DNA from: Geodermatophilus arenarius
Lineage (GTDB): Bacteria > Actinomycetota > Actinomycetes > Mycobacteriales > Geodermatophilaceae
DNA length: 64,000 nucleotides
Assembly (NCBI RefSeq): GCF_042654585.1
Contig: NZ_JBHSGR010000007.1
Coordinates: forward strand, 62,001 to 126,000
Direction of reading: 5' to 3'
The notes beneath the pieces were generated by a model. The model made no database searches. It was not told the origin of the DNA and saw nothing but the letters and a program-made list of their open reading frames with translations. Numbering within the stretch: the first letter of the stretch is position 1; each line of letters opens with the position of its first letter. A program made the position numbers and the translations under genes. Shown here one piece after another: positions 34,429-41,216 of the stretch.

Positions 34429-34854
34429 ATGACCTTCGACGTCGACCGGCTGCTGCGGCTGTGGACCGACCCGCTGCCCGGCGGACCCGCCGCGGAGGAG
34501 GCCTTCCGCGCGGTCTACACCGACCCCGTCACGGTCAACGGCCGGCCGCTGACCGCCGCCGACCTGGTCGCCCGCGCCCGGGCGGTGCAGGGCACCTTCG
34601 AGCGGGTGGAGCGGCAGGTCGTCGCCGTGGTCGAGGACGGCGACCGGGTCGTGGTCGCCTTCCGGATGGGCGGCCGGCAGGTGGGGCCGCTGCAGACCGC
34701 GGCCGGCCCGCTCCCGCCCACCGGCCGGGACGTGCGGCTGCGGGTGGTCGACGTCCTCACCCTCGACGGCGGCCGGATCGCCGACGTCTGGATGGTCGCC
34801 GACGAGCTCGGGGCGCTGGCCGCCGTCGACGCCGTCCGCCTCGTGCGCGCCTGA
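34429..34854 (+). CDS. SnoaL-like/ester-cyclase-type protein
   Basis: This 141-residue NTF2-like protein has VDRLLRLWTDPLPGGPAAEEAFRAVYTDPVTVNGRPLTAADLVARARAVQGTFERVERQVVAVVEDGDRVVVAFRMGGRQVG and RLRVVDVLTLDGGRIADVWMVADELG. The pattern is that of polyketide-cyclase-like folds in which no fixed catalytic residue can be assigned. It lies seven bases after the LapA-like gene and may be cotranscribed. Confidence 0.78.
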   Translation: MTFDVDRLLRLWTDPLPGGPAAEEAFRAVYTDPVTVNGRPLTAADLVARARAVQGTFERVERQVVAVVEDGDRVVVAFRMGGRQVGPLQTAAGPLPPTGRDVRLRVVDVLTLDGGRIADVWMVADELGALAAVDAVRLVRA

Positions 34855-34933
34855 CCAGGGCCTCCGCGAGCGCCCCCGGAACGGATCCGTCCGGGTCCTG
34901 ACACCGGCGACGCGGGTGGGTAGCGTCACCGGG

Positions 34934-35770
34934 GTGACCACCCCGCAGGGTCTGGGCACCCCGACCGGACTCCGGCCGGGGGACCACGCCTGCTGGTCCT
35001 TCGGCGACGGCGCCGACCTGGCCGCGGCGGTCGTGCCCTTCCTCGAGGAGGGGCACCGGCGCGACGAGCAGCTGGTCGTGGTCGGCCCCTCGCGGTCCGC
35101 CCTGCTGGCCGCGGTGTCGGGGCTGCCGCACCGGGACGAGCTGTTCGCCGCCGGCCGGCTCGACCTGCAGACGACCGGCGACAGCTACACGGCCGCGGGC
35201 GGCCTCACCCCGGCCGAGCAGGTGGAGCACTACCGCGCCGCGACGCGGGCGGCGCTCGCCGGCGGGCGCACCGGCCTGCGGGTGGCCGCGGACGTCACCG
35301 AGCTGGTCCGCGGCGGGCGGGCCGGCCGCCGCCTGCTGCACGCCTACGAGCAGCTCGCCGACGAGCTCATGGCCGCGGTCCCCATGACCGCGCTGTGTCT
35401 CTACGACGCGTCGGTAGGCCCGGAGGTCCTCGGGCCGGTCGCCGTCCTCCACCCGCTGCAGCACCTCGGCGACCGGCTGCCGCTGGCGCACCTGTCCGGC
35501 CGCGGACCCCGGCTGTCGCTGCACGGCGAGGTGGACCTCACCGAGGCCGCGCACGTGGCGACCGCGCTGGTCGACGTCGCCGGCGACACCCCCGGCGAGC
35601 TGGTGCTCGACCTCGCGGACCTCGACTTCCTCGACGTCGCGGGCGCCCGGGCGCTGGCCGGCGCGGCACGGGAGCTGGCCGCCCGCGGGATCGACCTGCG
35701 GCCGGTCGCGGCGCGCCGGAACGTGCGGCGCTGCCTGGAGCTGTTCGGCCTGGCCCCGGAGCAGCCGTGA
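34934..35770 (+). CDS. MEDS-domain sensor fused to a STAS domain
   Basis: This is a 278-residue protein counted from GTG 34934 (an earlier in-frame GTG at 34916 is possible). Residues 1-170 form a MEDS (DcmR-type sensory) domain: GDHACWSFGDGADLAAAVVPFLEEGHRRDEQLVVVG and MTALCLYDASVGPEVL. Residues 190-275 form a STAS domain (LSLHGEVDLTEAAHVATALV...LVLDLADLDFLDVAGARALAGAAREL). The usual phosphorylatable Ser of anti-anti-sigma factors is replaced (DVAG). It overlaps the next gene by four bases. Confidence 0.85.
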   Translation: MTTPQGLGTPTGLRPGDHACWSFGDGADLAAAVVPFLEEGHRRDEQLVVVGPSRSALLAAVSGLPHRDELFAAGRLDLQTTGDSYTAAGGLTPAEQVEHYRAATRAALAGGRTGLRVAADVTELVRGGRAGRRLLHAYEQLADELMAAVPMTALCLYDASVGPEVLGPVAVLHPLQHLGDRLPLAHLSGRGPRLSLHGEVDLTEAAHVATALVDVAGDTPGELVLDLADLDFLDVAGARALAGAARELAARGIDLRPVAARRNVRRCLELFGLAPEQP

Positions 35771-36702
35771 CCTGGCTGCACCCGACCGGCGACTGGGACG
35801 GCACCGGCCTCGCCCACGAGGGGTTCGTCTTCTCCTCCGACGCCGAACTGGTCGAGCGGGTGGTGCCCTTCGTCCTCGAGGGCTTCCGCCGGGACGAGCC
35901 GGTGCTCGTGGTCGCCGGGGAGCGGGTGCGCAGCCTGCTGGCCGGGCAGCTGGGGACCGACCTCGGCCGGCTGGCGGTCTTCGCCGCCGCGGAGACCTGG
36001 TGGCGCGGCGGCCACGGCACGCTGCAGGCCTACGACCGCGACCTGCGCGCCCTCCGCGCCGAGGCGCCGAGCTGGCGGCTGGCCGCCGAGCCCGTGTGGC
36101 TGGCCCGGGAGGACGGGCGGGAGTGGAGCCGCTTCGAGGCGGTGGCCAACCGCTGCTACGACACGATGCCGTACTACAGCCTCTGCCTGCACGACGCCCA
36201 GCGGCTGCCCGCCGACGTCCTTGCGGCCGTCGCCCGCACCCACCCGCTCACCTGGGACGGTGCCGCCCCGGCACCCCAGCCGGCGTACGAGGACCCGGCC
36301 TGCTTCCTGCACCGGGCGCAGCCGGCCTGGACCCCGCGTCCCGAGGCCGCGCCCGTCCTGCCGGTGACGTCGCCGGGGCAGGGCCGCCGCGCGCTGAGCG
36401 TGCTGCTGCCGGCCGGCCGGCGCGCGCGGCTGGGCGACGTCGTCCTGGCCGCCCACGAGCTGCTGGTCAACGCGCTGGGGGCCGCCCCCTTCGCGGAGCT
36501 GTCGACCTGGACCGACGGGGACGCCTTCGTCGTCGAGGTGGCCGACGCCGGGCCCGGCCTGGCCGACGCGACGCTCGGCTACGTGCCCCCGGACCCCGCC
36601 GACGGCGCGCGCGGCATGTGGCTGGCGTGGAGCCTGGCCGACGACGCCGCCGTCTGCACCGGGCCGGCCGGCACCACGGTCCGGCTGTTCTTCCGCGCCT
36701 GA
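35767..36702 (+). CDS. MEDS-domain sensor fused to a RsbW-like ATPase domain
   Basis: This is a 311-residue protein. The N-terminal MEDS domain (GFVFSSDAELVERVVPFVLEGFRRDEPVLVVAG, YYSLCLHDAQRLPADVLAAVARTHP) is followed by a HATPase_c domain with N-box HELLVNAL, G1 box VADAGPGL and G2 box GARGMWLAWSLADD. It resembles an anti-sigma serine kinase with a built-in sensor. Translational coupling to the MEDS-STAS gene suggests a two-protein partner-switch module. No sigma factor gene is adjacent. Confidence 0.85.
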   Translation: MTWLHPTGDWDGTGLAHEGFVFSSDAELVERVVPFVLEGFRRDEPVLVVAGERVRSLLAGQLGTDLGRLAVFAAAETWWRGGHGTLQAYDRDLRALRAEAPSWRLAAEPVWLAREDGREWSRFEAVANRCYDTMPYYSLCLHDAQRLPADVLAAVARTHPLTWDGAAPAPQPAYEDPACFLHRAQPAWTPRPEAAPVLPVTSPGQGRRALSVLLPAGRRARLGDVVLAAHELLVNALGAAPFAELSTWTDGDAFVVEVADAGPGLADATLGYVPPDPADGARGMWLAWSLADDAAVCTGPAGTTVRLFFRA

Positions 36703-36796
36703 CCCGGCGGCTCCCGACCCCACGGCACGGAGCGGTCCCCGCGGGCCGGTCCGGGCCTACGCTCGCTCCCACTCACGGGGCCGAGGGGGGCGTGCC

Positions 36797-38014
36797 GTGG
36801 GCGGGAACGGGCCGGGGACCGGGCGTCCGGTCGGGGTCGCGGTCGTCGGGTTCGGCTGGATGGGCACCGTGCACGCCCGGGCGCACGCCCGGGTCGGCCA
36901 CCACTTCCCCGGCCTGCCCGTCGTCCCGCGGCTGGTCGCCGTCGCCGACGACGTCCCCGGCCGCGCCGAGGCCGCCGCCGCCGGCTACGGCTTCGCCACG
37001 GCCACCACGGACTGGCGGGCGGTGCTCGCCGACCCGCGCGTGGAGCTCGTGTCGGTCACCGCGCCCAACTGGCTGCACCGGGAGATCGGCGTCGCCGTCG
37101 CGGGGTCCGGCCGGCACCTGTGGATCGAGAAGCCGGTCGGCCTGACCGCCGACGACGCCCGCGCGGTGGCCGGCGCGGCCGCCGCGGCCGGCGTCCAGGG
37201 CGTCGTCGGGCTGAGCTACCGCAACGTGCCCGCGGTCGCCCTGGCGCGGGAGATGGTCGCCGCCGGCGAGATCGGCCGGGTGACCCACGCCCGCGTCGCC
37301 TTCCTCAGCGACTACGCCGCCGCGCCGGAGGGGGCGCTGACCTGGCGGTACGAGCGGGCCCGCGGCGGCAGCGGGGTCCTCGCCGACCTCGGCTCGCACG
37401 CCGTCGACCTGGTCCGCCACCTGCTCGGCGACGAGGTCGAGTCCGTGCTCGCCGACACGGCGGTGTTCGTGCCGCTGCGGCCCCGACCGGCCGGGCCGAC
37501 GTCGGGGCACGCGCTGGCGGCCGGCGGCGTCCCGGGGCCGGTGGAGAACGACGACCACGTCGCGGCGCTGCTGCGGCTGTCCTCCGGCGCGCGGGTGGCG
37601 CTGGAGGCCAGCCGGGTGGCGGCGGGGGAGCAGAACGCCTACGGCTTCGAGGTGCACGGCAGCGCCGGGCGCCTGGCGTGGGACTTCCGCCGGATGGGCG
37701 AGCTGCAGGTCAGCCGCGGCCCGCTCGCGCAGGACCAGCCCGTCGCGACCGTGCTGGTCGGTCCCGGGGCGGGGGAGTACGCGGCCTTCCAGCCCGGGCC
37801 CGGCAACCCGATGGGCTTCGACGACCTGAAGGTCGTCGAGGCCCGCGACGCGCTGCTGGCGGCCGCGACCGGCGAGCCGCACGGCGCGACGCTGGCCGAC
37901 GCGGTGCGGGCGGCGGACGTCCTGGACGCGATCGCGGAGTCCGCCGCCCGGGGGGAGCGGGTGGCGGTCCCCGCGGACCGGGCGGTCCCGGTCGGGGGCA
38001 CGCCGGACCCTTGA
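36797..38014 (+). CDS. Gfo/Idh/MocA-family oxidoreductase
   Basis: This is a 405-residue protein with the Rossmann start VGVAVVGFGWMGTVHARAHARVG, the IEKPVGLTADDARAVAGAA motif and the family catalytic helix region RARGGSGVLADLGSHAVDLVRHLLGDE. The substrate domain ends in NPMGFDDLKVVEARDALLAAATGEP, common in cyclitol/sugar dehydrogenases. GTG 36797 is used. It directly precedes the type-1 sugar ABC importer, so it is likely to oxidise the imported sugar or inositol isomer. Confidence 0.9.
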   Translation: MGGNGPGTGRPVGVAVVGFGWMGTVHARAHARVGHHFPGLPVVPRLVAVADDVPGRAEAAAAGYGFATATTDWRAVLADPRVELVSVTAPNWLHREIGVAVAGSGRHLWIEKPVGLTADDARAVAGAAAAAGVQGVVGLSYRNVPAVALAREMVAAGEIGRVTHARVAFLSDYAAAPEGALTWRYERARGGSGVLADLGSHAVDLVRHLLGDEVESVLADTAVFVPLRPRPAGPTSGHALAAGGVPGPVENDDHVAALLRLSSGARVALEASRVAAGEQNAYGFEVHGSAGRLAWDFRRMGELQVSRGPLAQDQPVATVLVGPGAGEYAAFQPGPGNPMGFDDLKVVEARDALLAAATGEPHGATLADAVRAADVLDAIAESAARGERVAVPADRAVPVGGTPDP

Positions 38015-38039
38015 CGCCTCTGGTGCCCCATGTCACATT
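38011..38039 (+). promoter_or_regulatory. Putative promoter of the inositol-type ABC importer
   Basis: TTGACG (38011-38016) and CACATT (38034-38039) are separated by 17 bases, starting inside the last codons of the preceding gene. Two ATGTCAC repeats (38030, 38044) and the palindromic operator overlap the region just after the -10 box, a repressor-type arrangement. Confidence 0.5.
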
Positions 38040-38043
38040 CCAC

Positions 38044-38064
38044 ATGTCACTATGTCCAGACATA
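38044..38064. promoter_or_regulatory. TGTC-N2-GACA operator of the inositol regulon, importer copy
   Basis: ATGTC-CA-GACAT (38052-38063) is a perfect palindrome and is preceded by ATGTCAC. The whole 21-base stretch matches the - strand of 58564-58584 at 18 of 21 positions by eye. TGTCCAGACA is close to the IolR box KGWCHTRACA as I recall it from Corynebacterium glutamicum, one mismatch away. The GntR protein encoded at 45418 is the likely ligand-responsive repressor. Confidence 0.65.
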
Positions 38065-38147
38065 AGGACGTCGTCGTGACGGGGGGTCCGGCGTCTGGAC
38101 CGGCCGACGGCCGCCAGGAGGGTGGCCATCCCGACGAGGAGACGCCC

Positions 38148-39122
38148 ATGAGGAGGACCCGCAGGTCGCTGCAGCTGGCGGTGGCGGTGAGCGCGACGGT
38201 CGTGGTCGCGAGTGCGTGCAGCAGCGAGGGCGGTGCCCAGAACGAGGGCGGCGGTGCGGACCAGGGCGACTACACGATCGCGATGATCACGCACGAGACG
38301 CCGGGGGACACCTTCTGGGACAAGATCCGCGCCGGCGCGGAGGCCGCCGCCGAGGCCCACGGCCTCACGCTCAACTACTCGAACGACCCGGATTCGAGTG
38401 AGGAGGCCACCCTCGTCCAGAACGCCGTGGACCAGGGGGTCGACGGCATCGCGGTCACCCTCGCCTTCCCCGACGCCGTCGGGCCGGCGGCGCAGTCGGC
38501 GATGGAGGCCGGCATCCCGGTCGTCGCCTTCAACTCCGGCATCGACGACTACGCCGACTACGGCGTGCCGATGTACTTCGGGTCCAACGAGGACCTCGCC
38601 GGCCAGACCGTCGGCACCCGGATCGGCCAGGAGGGCGGCGGCAAGGCCCTCTGCGTCATCCAGGAGCAGGGTCAGGTCGCGCTCGAGACCCGGTGTGCCG
38701 GCGTGGCGAAGACCTTCGCCAACACCGAGAACATCAACGTGCCCGGCGCCGACCTGCCCGCGGTGCAGCAGACGATCGGGGCCAAGCTCCAGCAGGACCC
38801 CGCGATCACCCACATCGTCACGCTGGGTGCGCCGATCGCCCTGGCGGCGCAGCAGGCCAAGGCCGACTCCGGCAGCCAGGCCCAGGTCGTCACCTTCGAC
38901 CTGAACTCCGACGTGGCCGAGTCGATCCAGAACGGTGACATCGCCTTCTCCGTCGACCAGCAGCCCTACGTGCAGGGCTACATGGCCGTCACCGCCCTGT
39001 GGCTGAACATCACTAACGGCAACGACATCGGCGGTGGCGGCCCCGTCCTCACCGGCCCGTCGATCGTCGACGAGCAGAACATCGGCCCGATCGTCGAGTA
39101 CGCGGCCAACAACACCCGGTAA
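38148..39122 (+). CDS. Type-1 periplasmic sugar-binding lipoprotein (RbsB/IbpA-like)
   Basis: This 324-residue solute-binding protein of the ribose/inositol group has lipoprotein signal MRRTRRSLQLAVAVSATVVVASACSS (lipobox VASAC), then YTIAMITHETPGDTFWDKIRAGAEAAAEAHGLTLNYSNDPDSSEEATLVQNAVDQGVDGIAVTLA and PVVAFNSGIDD. ATG 38148 is preferred to an in-frame start at 38052, which lies inside the operator. In an iol context the ligand is probably an inositol or related cyclitol, by inference. Confidence 0.93.
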   Translation: MRRTRRSLQLAVAVSATVVVASACSSEGGAQNEGGGADQGDYTIAMITHETPGDTFWDKIRAGAEAAAEAHGLTLNYSNDPDSSEEATLVQNAVDQGVDGIAVTLAFPDAVGPAAQSAMEAGIPVVAFNSGIDDYADYGVPMYFGSNEDLAGQTVGTRIGQEGGGKALCVIQEQGQVALETRCAGVAKTFANTENINVPGADLPAVQQTIGAKLQQDPAITHIVTLGAPIALAAQQAKADSGSQAQVVTFDLNSDVAESIQNGDIAFSVDQQPYVQGYMAVTALWLNITNGNDIGGGGPVLTGPSIVDEQNIGPIVEYAANNTR

Positions 39123-39131
39123 CCCCGCTCG

Positions 39132-39161
39132 GGGGGAGCCGGGGCCGCCCGGCTCCCCCCG
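39132..39161 (+). terminator. Hairpin between binding protein and permease genes
   Basis: GGGGGGAGCCGGG (39132-39144) pairs perfectly with CCCGGCTCCCCCC (39149-39161) around a 4-base loop. It is placed between the binding protein and its permease. It probably causes partial termination or 3'-end protection, so that binding protein is made in excess over membrane subunits. Confidence 0.7.
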
Positions 39162-39182
39162 CCCTCCCCCTGGAGTGCAGAC

Positions 39183-40247
39183 ATGAGCTCATCCGTGGCG
39201 ACACCCCCCTCGGCGGCGCCGCCGTCGTCCGCCGTCCAGGCGCGCCCCCAGCGGTCGGTGGTCTCCCGGCTGCTGGCGCGTCCCGAGATCGGCGCGTTGG
39301 CCGCCGCGATCGCGATCTTCGTCTTCTTCTACGCGGTCGCCGCACCCTTCCGGAGCCTGCCCGCCTTCGCCACCGTGCTCTACGCCAGCTCGACGATCGG
39401 CATCGTCGCGGTCGGCGTCGCGCTGCTCATGATCGGCGGGGAGTTCGACCTGTCGTCCGGCGTCGCGGTGACCACCTCCGCCCTGGCCGCGGCGATGCTC
39501 ACCTACCAGCTCAGCCTGAACATGTGGGTGGGCGTCCTGTTCAGCCTCGCGGTCGCGCTGGTCATCGGGTTCGTCAACGGCTACCTGGTGGTGCGGACCG
39601 GCATCCCGAGCTTCCTCATCACCCTGTCCACCTTCTTCGTCCTGCAGGGCGTCAACCTCGGCGTCACCAAGATCGTCACCGGGACGGTGGCGACGCCGAA
39701 CGTCAGCGACATCGACGGGTTCGACTCGGCACGGGCGGTGTTCGCCAGCGACATCGACCTCGGGTTCATCACGGTCAAGATCACGGTGCTGTGGTGGCTG
39801 CTGTTCGTGGCCGTCGCCTCGTGGCTGCTGCTGCGCGCCCGGGCCGGCAACTGGATCTTCGCCGCCGGCGGCAACCAGGCCAGCGCCCGCGCGGTCGGCG
39901 TCCCCGTGCCCAAGGTCAAGATCGGGCTCTTCATGGGGGTCGCCTTCCTGGCCTGGTTCCTCGGGATGCACCTGCTGTTCAACTTCAGCTCGGTCCAGTC
40001 CGGCTTGGGCGTGGGCAACGAGTTCATCTACATCATCGCCGCGGTCGTCGGCGGTGCCCTGCTGACCGGCGGCTACGGCTCGGCGGTGGGCTCGGCCCTG
40101 GGCGCCTTCATCTTCGGCATGACCACCCAGGGCATCGTCTTCGCCGGCTGGGACCCGAACTGGTTCCGGACCTTCCTCGGCGTGATGCTCCTGCTCGCCG
40201 TGCTGGTCAACCTGTACGTCAAGAACTACGCCTCGCGGAGGAAGTGA
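39183..40247 (+). CDS. Sugar ABC transporter permease (RbsC/IatP type)
   Basis: This 354-residue integral membrane protein of the branched permease family has LYASSTIGIVAVGVALLMIGGEFDLSSGVAVTTSALAAAML (the conserved GGEFDLS loop), ARAVGVPVPKVKIGLFMGVAFLAWFLGM and GGALLTGGYGSAVGSALGAFIFGMTTQGIVFAGWDPNWFRTFLGVMLL. About 8-10 membrane spans are predicted. It forms the channel with the ATPase that follows two bases later. Confidence 0.94.
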   Translation: MSSSVATPPSAAPPSSAVQARPQRSVVSRLLARPEIGALAAAIAIFVFFYAVAAPFRSLPAFATVLYASSTIGIVAVGVALLMIGGEFDLSSGVAVTTSALAAAMLTYQLSLNMWVGVLFSLAVALVIGFVNGYLVVRTGIPSFLITLSTFFVLQGVNLGVTKIVTGTVATPNVSDIDGFDSARAVFASDIDLGFITVKITVLWWLLFVAVASWLLLRARAGNWIFAAGGNQASARAVGVPVPKVKIGLFMGVAFLAWFLGMHLLFNFSSVQSGLGVGNEFIYIIAAVVGGALLTGGYGSAVGSALGAFIFGMTTQGIVFAGWDPNWFRTFLGVMLLLAVLVNLYVKNYASRRK

Positions 40248-40249
40248 CG

Positions 40250-41065
40250 ATGACCGACACCATCGCGGAGCACGCCGCCCCGGACCTGAAGGCCGGCACG
40301 CCGCTGGTCGAGATGGAGGGCGTCGGCAAGTCCTACGGCGCCATCCGCGCCCTCGAGGGCATCGACCTGCGGGTCAACGCCGGCGAGGTGGCCTGCGTCC
40401 TCGGGGACAACGGCGCCGGCAAGTCGACGCTCATCAAGATCATTTCGGGGTTGCACCCGCACACCGAGGGCACCCTGCGGGTCGACGGCCAGGAGCGGCA
40501 CTTCAGCTCGCCACGGGAGGCGCTCGACGCCGGCATCGCGACCGTCTACCAGGACCTCGCGGTGGTCGGCCTCATGGAGGTCTGGCGCAACTTCTTCCTC
40601 GGCTCGGAGATCCGCAAGGGCAAGTACCCGATGGCGCCGCTGGACATCAAGGCCATGCGGGAGATCGCCGACACCGAGCTGCAGAAGATGGGCATCGTCG
40701 TCAAGGACATCAACCAGCCGATCGGCACGCTGTCGGGTGGTCAGCGCCAGTGCGTGGCGATCGCCCGGGCGGTGTACTTCGGCGCCCGGGTGCTCATCCT
40801 CGACGAGCCGACCGCGGCGCTCGGCGTCAAGCAGTCCGGCGTCGTCCTCAAGTACACGGCCGCGGCCCGCGACGCCGGCCTCGGGGTCGTCTTCATCACC
40901 CACAACCCGCACCACGCCTTCATGGTCGGGGACCACTTCGTGATCCTGAAGCTGGGCCGGCGGGTGCTGGACAAGAAGCGCTCGGAGGTCACCCTCGAGG
41001 AGCTCACCGGCGAGATGGCCGGCGGCCAGGAGCTCGCCGAGCTCTCGCACGAGCTGAAGCGCTGA
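40250..41065 (+). CDS. Single-domain sugar ABC ATPase (FrcA-like)
   Basis: This 271-residue ATPase has Walker A GDNGAGKST, signature LSGGQRQCVAIARAV, Walker B VLILDEPTAALG and switch His VFITHNPHHAF. RbsA-type proteins of this transporter class usually contain two ABC halves (about 500 residues). This protein has only one, as in FrcA, so a homodimer is expected. The order binding protein-permease-ATPase also matches frcBCA. A terminator follows. Confidence 0.92.
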   Translation: MTDTIAEHAAPDLKAGTPLVEMEGVGKSYGAIRALEGIDLRVNAGEVACVLGDNGAGKSTLIKIISGLHPHTEGTLRVDGQERHFSSPREALDAGIATVYQDLAVVGLMEVWRNFFLGSEIRKGKYPMAPLDIKAMREIADTELQKMGIVVKDINQPIGTLSGGQRQCVAIARAVYFGARVLILDEPTAALGVKQSGVVLKYTAAARDAGLGVVFITHNPHHAFMVGDHFVILKLGRRVLDKKRSEVTLEELTGEMAGGQELAELSHELKR

Positions 41066-41071
41066 CCGCGC

Positions 41072-41110
41072 CCGGGTCCCCCCGCGCCGTCCCGCGCGGG
41101 GAGGACCCGG
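41072..41110 (+). terminator. Terminator hairpin after the importer operon
   Basis: A long stem pairs CCGGGTCC (41072-41079) with GGACCCGG (41103-41110) and CCCCGCGC (41080-41087) with GCGCGGGG (41094-41101), one A bulged, with a 6-base loop. It begins 7 bases after the ATPase stop and separates it from the P450 gene. Confidence 0.7.
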
Positions 41111-41216
41111 CCGTGCCCACCTCCCGCCGCAGCCGGACGGCCGGGCGACGCCGCACGTCCGCGTCGGCCCGGCCGGACCGGCGACGGCACCGCCCGCACC
41201 GCGCAGGGAGCCCGCC

